This document shows, one piece after another, positions 27,113 to 35,971 of a stretch of DNA of 64,000 bases. A program made the translations under genes and the position numbers. Source of the stretch: Psychrobacter urativorans (GTDB lineage: Bacteria; Pseudomonadota; Gammaproteobacteria; Pseudomonadales; Moraxellaceae); contig NZ_CAJHBR010000001.1 of the NCBI RefSeq assembly GCF_904846695.1, forward strand, positions 434,001 through 498,000. Reading direction: 5' to 3'. How positions within the stretch are numbered: the stretch's first letter is position 1; each line of letters begins with the position of its first letter. Under the pieces are notes generated by a model. That model made no database searches, was not told the DNA's origin, and saw only the letters and a program-made list of their open reading frames with translations.

Positions 27113-27527
27113 AGCGACTCCAAAAGTAGGTAATTAATAGGCAAAAAATAAAGCTATACCGTACGAATAATACGGTGATAACTAGTTATCGTTTGCAATA
27201 TAAACTTGCCTATTTATGATTCGACTAGTATTAGCAGCTTTAGAAACTTACTAAAAATTGCTAGTCATAAAACAGATAAGTAATAGCAAAAGGGGTGCTA
27301 TTGACAAGATTTAACTAGCTTAACACCCAACGTTACGAAACTCAAATACTAATTACGAGGTTTAACAGTAGTTTTTATCAAATTCTTTCTAATAAAATCA
27401 TGAGGTTATTAAGTTTTGAAATAAGTGCTGCTATTTTTAAATAGTTACAAAATAATTATACGGCAGTTAGAAACCACTTACAGTCTAGTAAGAAATACTT
27501 GCTAAGAGGGCTAATTTAGCCAAGCTA
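27113..27527. other. Intergenic region between Sel1 gene and metW
   Basis: About 415 A+T-rich bases lie upstream of the Sel1 gene and downstream of metW. No gene or clear terminator is seen. Confidence 0.45.
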
Positions 27528-28142
27528 TCATTTATGACGTTTAGTAACTCGATAGATAGCGACATCAGCGAGCAAGTTAGGCGCTTGGCGGATTAGAGCC
27601 GTCATTAAAGGCGAATGACCCCTATCTGAATCGCTAACTGCAAAGCGGTTAATAATATCAATATCCTGTTGCGCGCAAAGTTGCTCAAAGTCTTTAAAGG
27701 TACATAGATGTATATTGGGGGTGTCGTACCATTCATAAGGTAGTGCCTCCGATACGGGCATCATACCTTTGAGACCTAGATGCAGACGGTTTTGCCAATG
27801 AGCAAAATTAGGAAAGGTGATGATAGCCTCGCGCCCCACTCGTAACATATCGAGTAGGAGCTCATCTGGGGCTTTGACCGCTTGTAGCGCTCGTGCCATT
27901 ACTACCGTATCGAAGCTGTTATCAGCAAAACGTCCCAAACCATCGTTAAGGTCTTGCTCGACGATTGACAGTCCATTAGCAATTGCTTCATTAATCTTAT
28001 CTTCGTCGATCTCTAGTCCGTAACCGCTAACGCCAAGCTTGTGTTGTAAATGTGCTAGCAGCTCGCCATTACCGCAACCTAAATCAAGCACATACGACTG
28101 AGGGGCAATCCAGCGCTCAGCTAATTGATGATCCATTCTCAT
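27528..28142 (-). CDS. metW: MetW methyltransferase-like protein
   Basis: MetW is a SAM-dependent methyltransferase-fold protein that works with MetX in methionine synthesis. Motif I reads [12 protein letters not shown], followed by GLEIDEDKI and MARALQAV. The C-terminal half has the family's [18 protein letters not shown] and [14 protein letters not shown]. Its start overlaps the stop of metX by four bases (ATGA), so the two are translationally coupled. The length of 204 residues is normal. MetW has been reported to be needed for full MetX activity in related proteobacteria. Confidence 0.95.
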   Translation of the reverse strand: MRMDHQLAERWIAPQSYVLDLGCGNGELLAHLQHKLGVSGYGLEIDEDKINEAIANGLSIVEQDLNDGLGRFADNSFDTVVMARALQAVKAPDELLLDMLRVGREAIITFPNFAHWQNRLHLGLKGMMPVSEALPYEWYDTPNIHLCTFKDFEQLCAQQDIDIINRFAVSDSDRGHSPLMTALIRQAPNLLADVAIYRVTKRHK

Positions 28143-29587
28143 GAGCGTGCTCCTGTCAGGGCGGTGTTTGGTGCAGCACTACTAGCTGCGATAAAAGGAG
28201 CAGTCAAAAATCCTCTAACGGCGCCCATATAGCGTGGAATATCAAACAAGAACGAATCATGACCGTGGGGAGCATCGATATTGATATAGCTGACCGGTTT
28301 GCCAGTAGCCATTAATGCATTGACGATCTCTTGTGAGCGCTCAGGGGCAAAGCGCCAGTCAGTAGTAAATGACACTACTAGATACTGACATTTAGTATGA
28401 GCAAACGCCGCTTTTAGATCGTTGTGTTCATGATGAGTATCAGGGTTTTGCAAGCTAGCTTCATTCGCTTGCGTCATCTCATTGCCACTATTGCTAGCAG
28501 CTGCTAAAGAGTCTTCGGCTGGCGCTGACGATTTGGTGACTAATCCGCGAGTTGGGTCGAAGTAATCTAAAGCTTTAGTCATCAGCAGATAAGTGTTGGC
28601 ATCGAAGTTTTCACTAAACCGCTCGCCTTGATAACGTAAGTAGCTCTCAACCTGAAACTCGACATCATAGCCATACATGAATTTGCCGGACTTAAGATCG
28701 CGACCGAATTTGGCTTTCATCGCATCATCAGTCAGATAAGTAATGTGGCCAACCATCCTTGCTAGAATAAGGCCACGACGAGGATAAGTACCAGCTTGCA
28801 AGTAGCGTCCTTGTTTAAAGTCAGGATCTGATAGGATCGATTGACGAGCGACTTCATTAAAGCCAATATTCTGTGCCGATAGTTTCGGGGTGCAAGCAAT
28901 CACTACGCAGCGTTTTAGGCGCTCGGGATAATCAACTGACCATTGCAGCGCTTGCATACCGCCCATAGAGCCACCGACGATCGCGTGCCAAACTTCAATA
29001 CCTAGACGGTCTGAGAGCATAGCTTGGGTTTTGACCCAGTCCTTGATAGTAATCAAAGGAAAGTCAGGCCCATATACTTGTGGCGCGCTATCTGTTGAAT
29101 CAACACTGTCAGGGTTGATAGTGGTGGGACCAGTAGAGCCAAAGCAACTGCCGATGTTATTGACACTGACTATATAGAATTTATTAGTGTCTATTGCTTT
29201 GTCAGGGCCAATCATATTGTCCCACCAGCCAGCCTTAGTGTCAGCTTCACTGTGGAAGCCGGCAGCATGATGATTGCCTGATAACGCATGACAGATCAAG
29301 ATCGCATTTGACTTATCATTATTTAGGGTGCCATAAGTTTCGTACACTAAATCAAACGCTGGTAAGGTACGGTTGCACTCTAAGGTCAGCGGTTCAGCGA
29401 AATGTAGAGTCTGAGGGGTGACAATGCCGACTGAGCCAGCCGATTCAAGCGAATCATTTAAATCAGCGGATTGTGCCGAATTTGATAAATCAGTGGCATT
29501 ATTAGGGGTAGAGCGTTCAGTGGCTGTAAACTCACTAGAAGGATCGGGACGTGCTCTCAAAGCTACCTCGCAGACGACAGTCATCAA
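28139..29587 (-). CDS. metX: Homoserine O-acyltransferase MetX
   Basis: MetX activates homoserine by acylation for methionine synthesis. The alpha/beta-hydrolase nucleophile is Ser207 in GGSMGGMQ, and the catalytic Asp and His are in [11 protein letters not shown] and [12 protein letters not shown]. At 482 residues it is much longer than the usual 370-380. The excess lies in an N-terminal extension of about 55 Ser/Asp/Asn-rich residues and an insertion of about 45 residues (around 360-405, rich in Ser, Ala, Glu, Asn) in front of the last catalytic strand. It is the first gene of metX-metW. Whether it uses acetyl-CoA or succinyl-CoA cannot be read safely. Confidence 0.93.
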   Translation of the reverse strand: MMTVVCEVALRARPDPSSEFTATERSTPNNATDLSNSAQSADLNDSLESAGSVGIVTPQTLHFAEPLTLECNRTLPAFDLVYETYGTLNNDKSNAILICHALSGNHHAAGFHSEADTKAGWWDNMIGPDKAIDTNKFYIVSVNNIGSCFGSTGPTTINPDSVDSTDSAPQVYGPDFPLITIKDWVKTQAMLSDRLGIEVWHAIVGGSMGGMQALQWSVDYPERLKRCVVIACTPKLSAQNIGFNEVARQSILSDPDFKQGRYLQAGTYPRRGLILARMVGHITYLTDDAMKAKFGRDLKSGKFMYGYDVEFQVESYLRYQGERFSENFDANTYLLMTKALDYFDPTRGLVTKSSAPAEDSLAAASNSGNEMTQANEASLQNPDTHHEHNDLKAAFAHTKCQYLVVSFTTDWRFAPERSQEIVNALMATGKPVSYINIDAPHGHDSFLFDIPRYMGAVRGFLTAPFIAASSAAPNTALTGARS

Positions 29588-29835
29588 TAAAAGAAAAGTA
29601 AAGCACTAGAAAAAGGTGGTGCGTCTATTGTATGGCGATGCGCTAATGAGTACAACCTCTGCGTTAACTGTTTATTTATCAGGATATTTTAATAGTTGAT
29701 TATTGGTTTTTACCCTGCGGCTGTCAGCGATAAAATGCTACACTAATTACCATTACCTTAAACTGTTTTCTACTATAATCCAGCAAGATAGTTTGTTTAT
29801 GGTTAATCCTCTACCCTCTAAGAAAATGTGCCTTT

Positions 29836-30855
29836 ATGAAACCTCAATTGCCCCCACGTATCGCTGTCTTATTGATCAATCTTGGTACCCCTGATGAGCC
29901 GACTGCGCCAGCCGTAAGACGTTATCTACGTCAGTTTCTGTCAGATCCTCGGGTGATTGAGATACCAAAGTTCTTATGGGCGATTATCCTAAATCTGTTT
30001 GTGTTGCCTAGCCGCCCCAAGCGAGTAGCGGCTGCTTATGCCAGTATTTGGGATGGTGATTCACCAATGCGTAAAATATTAAATGAGCAAGTGGCACGAT
30101 TAGAGCCACGATTGGTTAACGAGGCCGCTCCATTTCGCGTGTCTGTACATTCGGCGATGAGCTATGGCAACCCCGGTCTACCTGAGGTCATGGACAAATT
30201 GCGTAGCGAAGGTGTTGATCACTTTGTGATGTTACCGGTGTTTCCACAGTATTCAGCGACCTCAACAGGCGCAGTCTATGATGCCATAACTAAGTGGACA
30301 CTTAAGCAGCGTAATTTGCCCAATATCACTATCGTAAAAGACTATTTCGCCCATCCTCTTTATATCAAGGCTTTAGCAGATAGTATTCGTCGCTTCCAAG
30401 CTAAGCACGGTAAGCCTGAGAAGTTGATGTTTAGTTTTCATGGTATTCCGCAGCCTTATATGGATAAAGGTGATCCCTATCCTAGACGTTGTAAATGTAC
30501 GGCTGCTCAAGTAGCACATGAGCTGGGCTTAAACGAAGATGAGTGGATTATCAGTTTCCAATCACGCTTTGGTAAGCAAGAGTGGGTCAAACCTTATACT
30601 GATGTGGTATTGGATGAGTGGGCGAAGTCTGGAGTGAAGTCAGTGCAAATTCTCAGTCCAGCATTCTCAGCGGATTGTCTAGAGACTCTAGAAGAATTAG
30701 CGATTGAAAACCGTGAGAACTTCATTGAAGCGGGCGGCGAGGAATATCATTATATTCCTGCACTTAACTTCGATGAGGCGCACATAGATTTATTAGAAGC
30801 GATGTCGGCACCCTTAGTCAAAGGCTGGGCAGGCACGTTAGATGGCTGGGCTTAG
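29836..30855 (+). CDS. hemH: Ferrochelatase
   Basis: HemH inserts ferrous iron into protoporphyrin IX at the inner face of the membrane. The catalytic His is in MFSFHGIPQ, followed by the [12 protein letters not shown] segment; the conserved Glu lies in [23 protein letters not shown] at the N-terminus is the family signature. The 339-residue length is standard. It is divergent from metX and ends at its own terminator. Confidence 0.97.
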   Translation: MKPQLPPRIAVLLINLGTPDEPTAPAVRRYLRQFLSDPRVIEIPKFLWAIILNLFVLPSRPKRVAAAYASIWDGDSPMRKILNEQVARLEPRLVNEAAPFRVSVHSAMSYGNPGLPEVMDKLRSEGVDHFVMLPVFPQYSATSTGAVYDAITKWTLKQRNLPNITIVKDYFAHPLYIKALADSIRRFQAKHGKPEKLMFSFHGIPQPYMDKGDPYPRRCKCTAAQVAHELGLNEDEWIISFQSRFGKQEWVKPYTDVVLDEWAKSGVKSVQILSPAFSADCLETLEELAIENRENFIEAGGEEYHYIPALNFDEAHIDLLEAMSAPLVKGWAGTLDGWA

Positions 30856-30880
30856 ATAAAATAAAATAGACTAGCTAAAG

Positions 30881-30908
30881 TACCGGACACTATGTTCGGT
30901 ATTTTTTT
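30881..30908 (+). terminator. Terminator of hemH
   Basis: TACCGGAC pairs with GTTCGGTA (one G-U or mismatch) around a short loop, followed by TTTTTTT. Confidence 0.85.
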
Positions 30909-31022
30909 ATCTACATTTAACATAATTATATGAGTCAAAGAGCTGTGTTTTAATCGACGAATGTGCAAGACTGTAGAAAATAGTAAGTTCCATCATCGAT
31001 TATAGTAACTTGGAAACCAAAA

Positions 31023-31857
31023 ATGTCATTACCTAGTGATCCAAATCCGAGCATATCGTTACAAAAATCTAGTGGCTCTCTCCCTAACCAGCCACCAGAT
31101 CTACCACCTCTTGACAACTATGGCAGCTTATTACCTCAGCTATTATCGGCACCGCGCCAATGTAATGCAGGTGCTGGCATAGGCTGGATTACTCAAGCTT
31201 TTGCCATATTTAAAAAGAACTTTTTATTATGGATAGGGATTGGCTTGGTTTATATGATTATATCGGTGATAACCAGTTATAAACCTCCTGTTTGCTTTGA
31301 TTACCTTTGTATTTGTTGGCGGCATTATTAAAGGATGTGCGGCACAAGTAGCGGGCGAAGAGCTTAGGTTTAATCATCTTTTTTCGGCTTTTAAGACGCA
31401 TTCGATGCCGCTTATTGTCTTATGCTTGTTATATATAGTAGCGCTCATTATCGCTTTTATTCCTATTACCGCTCTATTCTTAGGCGTCTTTTTGTCATTA
31501 GGTGAAAATACTGCTTCTATCGATCAGTTAAGTAGTGGTGATAGTGTAAGGTTAATTATTGTCATGATCTTGGGTATGATAATAATTCTACCAGTGACAA
31601 TGTCCATTTGGTTTGCGCCTGCATTAGTGGTACTACATAACAGTAAGCCTTTTGAAGCCATGAAAATGAGCTTAAAGGGTTGCCTAAAAAACATAGTGCC
31701 GTTTTTGGTTTTTGTATTTGCGCTTATGATTATCAGCTCATTACTTATCGTGTTTACGCTAGGACTGGGTCTGCTAGTAGTCGTTCCCGTAGCAATGATT
31801 ACTTACTATACTAGCTACCGCAGTGTTTGGACGGATCAATCATTATCGGTGGCCTAA
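31023..31857 (+). pseudogene. Frameshifted membrane protein (BPSS1780-like)
   Basis: Two overlapping frames together encode one integral membrane protein. The first (31023-31331) gives a proline-rich cytoplasmic N-terminus, then GWITQAFAIFKKNFLLWIGIGLVYMIISVI, and stops. The second (open from 31273 to 31857) continues with INLLFALITFVFVGGIIKGC and four or five more helices ending in SYRSVWTDQSLSVA. The register moves by +1 somewhere in 31273-31331, meaning one extra base or two lost bases. No slippery heptamer is seen, so programmed frameshifting is unlikely. The hydrophobic pattern resembles the BPSS1780 family; that label is tentative. A sequencing error is possible. Confidence 0.75.
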
Positions 31858-31895
31858 ATTAGTATAAAAACTGATTTAGTTTAAACACTAGCTAT

Positions 31896-31937
31896 AAAAA
31901 AGCCTACTTATCATCAGGATAAAAGTAGGCTTATTTT
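31896..31937. terminator. Bidirectional terminator after frameshifted gene
   Basis: AAGCCTACTT pairs with AAGTAGGCTT, with A and T runs outside. It lies between the convergent membrane-protein and acidic-protein genes. Confidence 0.88.
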
Positions 31938-31956
31938 ATACTAGCTTCATTATGAT

Positions 31957-32295
31957 TTATAAATCATCGCCATTAGTCATTTCAGCAGCTTCTTTGTCAG
32001 CGATATCGACAATGTCAGGATAATTGTCATTATCCAAATTATCCTCTACTAATAGCTCATCAATACGCGACTCATCAATATTCTGTCGATGCATTGGAGT
32101 CAGGCCTTGAGTCGCACCACTACCAGCTTGCGAGTTATCAAAACCAGTATTGTCATCAATCATCTCGTCATTATCAATAGTATGCAGCATGTCATTGTCT
32201 AAATCGATCAGTTGGTCATCACGATCCATATCGCTACTTTTGTGACTGGCGATTTCATTCATCTCATCAGCAAGAGGTTGCTTTGAGTTATCCAT
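31957..32295 (-). CDS. Unknown very acidic 112-residue protein
   Basis: I do not recognise a family. The protein is extremely rich in Asp, Glu and Asn (for example DMDRDDQLIDLDNDML and DNLDNDNYPDIVDIAD), with few aromatic or hydrophobic residues, and is likely disordered. It has no signal peptide or membrane segment. AAGGAATTACTT upstream of the ATG is a usable ribosome binding site, and a terminator follows, so the gene looks real. It may be a charge-rich binding partner or chaperone-like protein; nothing decides. Confidence 0.65.
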   Translation of the reverse strand: MDNSKQPLADEMNEIASHKSSDMDRDDQLIDLDNDMLHTIDNDEMIDDNTGFDNSQAGSGATQGLTPMHRQNIDESRIDELLVEDNLDNDNYPDIVDIADKEAAEMTNGDDL

Positions 32296-32546
32296 AAGTA
32301 ATTCCTTATTAGTCAGCTGATTTTTTATAGCCTATTGTTAGCGCTTGTTTCATAGTAGTAATACCTTATTTGCTAGTGTGCAACGTTAAAACAGTCACTG
32401 CTAGTAGTAAGCTGTGAAAAGATGTGCAAACAATGTAAGGTAGCTACTATTTTTAATTATAATTTTAATTATGACTCTAACAAGCAAAACGGCTACCAAT
32501 GTTTGATAGCCGCCTGTTCAGTATAAGTTTATTGTAAGCTAAAGAC

Positions 32547-33335
32547 TTACTTAGTACCAATTCTACTGTTAACAAAGCGCATGATTGGATCTGGTGCGAC
32601 TTGTGAGGCCTTTTGCAATACTTTTGCTGGCAAGCCGATAGGGTAATGGGTAGCTTTTAGCTTGCGATTCGCACAAGTGCTCAGTTTAGCTAGCTTTTTT
32701 GCCACATCTTCTACAGTTAAGTTAATGCCGAGACGATCGATACTAGTCACGCTAATGTCTTTAGTCATATCAGACTTAACCCATAAAGGCATCACATCGA
32801 TCACCTTGATACCCAGCTCAGCATATTCAATGTTTAGCCCTTCAGTGAGACCGCGCACAAAGAACTTACTGGCGGCATAAGGGGCAACTTCAGACTGACC
32901 ATAGATAGCAGAAGCCGAAGATAGATTGATGATCTTACCTTGTTTGCTATCGGCCAAATGTGGCGCTAGTTTATGACAGCCGATCAATACTCCTTTACAG
33001 TTAATATCGATTAACGACAGCTGTTTATCCAAATTAGTGCTTGGCAAGGTACCGCTAACTAGCACGCCAGCGTTATTAATCAGCGTATCTATACCGCCAA
33101 GATTATTAACCATATGCTCGATAGCCGTATCCCAAGACTCGGGATCAGTCACATCGAGATGACCCTGTACAATGCGCTTAGCTTTTAGGGCTTTTTTAAA
33201 GGCTTTATCGGTAACTGCACGCTCAAGCTCAGCGGTATCAATATCGAATAAGCCAACGCTATGGCCTTTGGCCGCTAGACGTTTAGCGGTCGCTAAGCCG
33301 ATACCACGTGATGCACCTGTTATTAGAATGTTCAT
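32547..33335 (-). CDS. Short-chain dehydrogenase/reductase (SDR)
   Basis: This is a classical SDR with the NAD(P)-binding motif TGASRGIG, the NNAG motif, and the catalytic Ser-Tyr-Lys in LSSASAIYG and YAASKFF. The aspartate in GLFDIDTAE after the second strand suggests NAD over NADP. At 262 residues the size is normal; a C-terminal extension (KATHYPIGLPAKVLQKASQVAPDPIM) resembles SDRs that act on long-chain or membrane-associated substrates. The gene is monocistronic and divergent from the STAND gene. The substrate is unknown. Confidence 0.88.
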   Translation of the reverse strand: MNILITGASRGIGLATAKRLAAKGHSVGLFDIDTAELERAVTDKAFKKALKAKRIVQGHLDVTDPESWDTAIEHMVNNLGGIDTLINNAGVLVSGTLPSTNLDKQLSLIDINCKGVLIGCHKLAPHLADSKQGKIINLSSASAIYGQSEVAPYAASKFFVRGLTEGLNIEYAELGIKVIDVMPLWVKSDMTKDISVTSIDRLGINLTVEDVAKKLAKLSTCANRKLKATHYPIGLPAKVLQKASQVAPDPIMRFVNSRIGTK

Positions 33336-33497
33336 GTTTATCCTTTTTTAGTTGTTGAAAGTGCTTAATTTATCAAAATTATAATTTATTAAGTACAGAA
33401 TCAAGTAATCAAACAGCATACTTTATTGTAAGGCTTAAGTCGTATTTTAATAGTATATAGAACATACACAATGATAATTGAATAGACCTTATTTTAT

Positions 33498-33526
33498 TTG
33501 ACATTTTATTTTTAACTGGATATTAG
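33498..33526 (+). promoter_or_regulatory. Sigma-70-like promoter of the STAND gene
   Basis: TTGACA at 33498-33503 is a perfect -35 box. TATTAG at 33521-33526, after a 17-base spacer, is a four-of-six -10 box. Transcription would start near 33533, 25 bases before the ATG. Confidence 0.5.
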
Positions 33527-33557
33527 AGTATGCTAAAGCCTAATTTAATAGATCTCA

Positions 33558-35831
33558 ATGGATACAAGTTTTATGAGTGATTACACCTTTGAAACTCTTA
33601 ATGATAAAGAATTTGAGATTCTAACTGTCGATTTACTAGCTAAAGAATTAGGTGTAAAAATTGAAAGGTTTAAAGCGGGAAAAGATGGTGGAATCGATGG
33701 GCGTTTTTTTGAAGGAAATATCGCTAATGATGTTGTAATTATACAATGTAAGCACTGGCTGAAATCGGGTATTGCTAAGTTAATAGCAGAATGCAAAAAA
33801 ACTGAAGCTGCTAAAGTTAAGATACTTAAACCTAGTAGGTATATTTTTGCCACTTCGTTAGAACTATCAGCTCAAAATAAAAAAGATATATTCAATGTTT
33901 TTAATCCTTATATCAAATGCGAGTCTGACATAATTGGTAAGGAAGATATAAATAGCTTGTTGGGCAAATATCCAGATGTAGAGCGTCAGCACTATCAACT
34001 GTGGTTAGCAAGTACCACTGTTCTACAGTCAATTTTGTCTAACGATATACTGGGAAGAAGTGGTTTTCAATTGGAAGAGATTCAAGAGTTTCTATCTAAG
34101 TACGTGCGAACTGAAAATCATAAAAATGCGTTCGAAAAGCTAGAAGAACTTGGCAGTATCATTATTAATGGCGAGCCTGGAATTGGTAAAACTACTCTAG
34201 CAGAACAATTGTGCTTTGAATATGCTGCTAAAGGTTATCAGTTAGTTGTGGTTCATGAGTCTATTACTGAGGCTGAAAAACTATATAACCCTGAATTACA
34301 GCAAATATTTTATTTTGATGACTTTTTAGGAAGTAACTTCTTATCTGCAATAGATGCAAAGCAAGACTCACATATTGTAAGTTTTATGAAGAGAGTAAGT
34401 AAGGGTAGCTCTAAACGATTTATTTTAACGACTCGTTCAAATATCTTGAATCAAGGGAAAAGACTGTCAGAAAAATTCGAACAAGGTAACCTTGATAGGA
34501 ATGAATATGAGATAAGGATTCAGTCTCTGACAGAGTTTGATAGAGCACAAATTCTTTATAATCACATTTACTTTGGTGATTTGTCTGAGGAGTTTGTTGA
34601 GCAAATATATATTGATAAGCGCTATAGAAGTATCATCTCACACAAAAATTTCAATCCACGGTTGATTGAGTTCATTACTGATACTATCAAAGTTGAGAAG
34701 GAAGCCAGTCCTGAGGATTATTGGGATTACATTCAAAAGTCTCTTGATAACCCAAAAGATATTTGGCGTGGCATGATACAGACGCAAATCAGTGATTTGG
34801 ATAGGCATATAGTGATCGCTATTGTATTAAACGGAAGTCCAGTTAGTGAAGAACAGATAGTTGCATTATTGACCAATTTAAAAGAGTCAGGATTAGATAT
34901 TACCTCCGAATATCCTACAGTTGATAATATCATGCGAGGATTAGCAGGCTCAGTATTGAATAGAAATATAAGTCAAGATGGACAAGTCACGTACAGTTTG
35001 TTTAATCCTTCAATTGCTGACTTCGTAATTTCAGAATACTTTAATAGAGCTGATTATGTATCAAAGTTAATGAGCTGCTTAAGAACCCATAATGCTTTAT
35101 CAAATCTTAAAAAATTATCTGACAATAAAGAGATTAATTTTGACTTTAGAGAAATACTAAAAAATTTATTGAATCTTGAGTTAGCTTCTATGCTAAGTAT
35201 TGAAAAATATACACTTGAATTAGTAGAAATGTCAGAGGTTGATACGACTGAAGTCAAAGCAGTAGTTGAGAGGATAATAAGAGCTTATCCTATTGGATTG
35301 TTTGAAAAATTTGGAATGCGTTCTTTAAAGGTTTTTCAACTTGCTGTAAGTCATGACTTTCTTGCAAATGATGATGCTTACCTTTTGTTAGTAATTTCCA
35401 AGTCGCTGGAAGATGCTGATTTCGATGATTTTAAAGAAATCTCTAAGCTGATCGAACTTATAGATTCCAAAAATAATTTAGCTTATTTACTTAAAGAAAA
35501 AGTTATTGACTTCTTGTGCGAGGTAATCACTGATTGGGCAATTGAAGGGTATGACTTTGAAAACGTATATTATGAATCTGAGATAGAAGTTCAACATATT
35601 TATGACTATATCGAAAAATTAATAAATGAGTTAGATTGTGGACTTTATTTAGATGATACAGAGTTTGAAAAAATTTTAGAGTCACTAGATGTTGATCGCA
35701 TTATTAATCACAATATAGATAGAGAAGCAGATAATGAGAGAGGAGCTGAGTCTTATAGAGAAACTCGAGATCTTAACGATATTTTCAATCCTGTAGTTGA
35801 CCCAATCGATGATTTATTTAGCAGGGATTAA
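33558..35831 (+). CDS. Mrr-type nuclease / STAND ATPase fusion, probable antiphage protein
   Basis: Residues 1-130 form a restriction-endonuclease-fold (Mrr-like) domain with the catalytic pattern Asp47 in DGGIDGR and Gln63-x-Lys65 in IIQCKHW. Residues 185-400 form a STAND-type P-loop ATPase (closest to the group called nSTAND3): Walker A GEPGIGKT (205-212, Lys211), Walker B IFYFDDF (250-256), and the arginine-bearing RFILTTRS (287-294). The remaining 350 residues are helical and acidic, as expected of a sensor region, and end in an unstructured Asp-rich tail. STAND nucleases of this plan act in phage defence, cutting DNA once a trigger is sensed. The gene is solitary between core genes and more A+T-rich than they are. 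ATG at 33573 is an alternative start. Confidence 0.85.
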   Translation: MDTSFMSDYTFETLNDKEFEILTVDLLAKELGVKIERFKAGKDGGIDGRFFEGNIANDVVIIQCKHWLKSGIAKLIAECKKTEAAKVKILKPSRYIFATSLELSAQNKKDIFNVFNPYIKCESDIIGKEDINSLLGKYPDVERQHYQLWLASTTVLQSILSNDILGRSGFQLEEIQEFLSKYVRTENHKNAFEKLEELGSIIINGEPGIGKTTLAEQLCFEYAAKGYQLVVVHESITEAEKLYNPELQQIFYFDDFLGSNFLSAIDAKQDSHIVSFMKRVSKGSSKRFILTTRSNILNQGKRLSEKFEQGNLDRNEYEIRIQSLTEFDRAQILYNHIYFGDLSEEFVEQIYIDKRYRSIISHKNFNPRLIEFITDTIKVEKEASPEDYWDYIQKSLDNPKDIWRGMIQTQISDLDRHIVIAIVLNGSPVSEEQIVALLTNLKESGLDITSEYPTVDNIMRGLAGSVLNRNISQDGQVTYSLFNPSIADFVISEYFNRADYVSKLMSCLRTHNALSNLKKLSDNKEINFDFREILKNLLNLELASMLSIEKYTLELVEMSEVDTTEVKAVVERIIRAYPIGLFEKFGMRSLKVFQLAVSHDFLANDDAYLLLVISKSLEDADFDDFKEISKLIELIDSKNNLAYLLKEKVIDFLCEVITDWAIEGYDFENVYYESEIEVQHIYDYIEKLINELDCGLYLDDTEFEKILESLDVDRIINHNIDREADNERGAESYRETRDLNDIFNPVVDPIDDLFSRD

Positions 35832-35971
35832 GCAGTGTAAAGTGGATGAGCAAATATACTCTTAAATATATGAATATTAGGAATGGTGGATTAGTTTTGT
35901 ATGAGCCTTTTTTAAAAGCTTGAAAAAACTAACCCACTTTACGCCAAACTTAGCTATTGATACGCATACTT

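Noticed and set aside
29703..29894. 63-codon open frame overlapping the start of hemH
   Set aside because: It overlaps the well-supported hemH start in another frame and has no features of its own.
31273..31331. Programmed ribosomal frameshifting in the membrane-protein gene
   Set aside because: No slippery heptamer, stop-associated +1 signal or downstream pseudoknot is visible; mutation or sequencing error is simpler.
35838..35942. Inverted repeat GTAAAGTGG / CCACTTTAC flanking the end of the STAND gene
   Set aside because: Arms of only nine bases are 88 bases apart; this can occur by chance, and no mobile-element end or target duplication goes with it.
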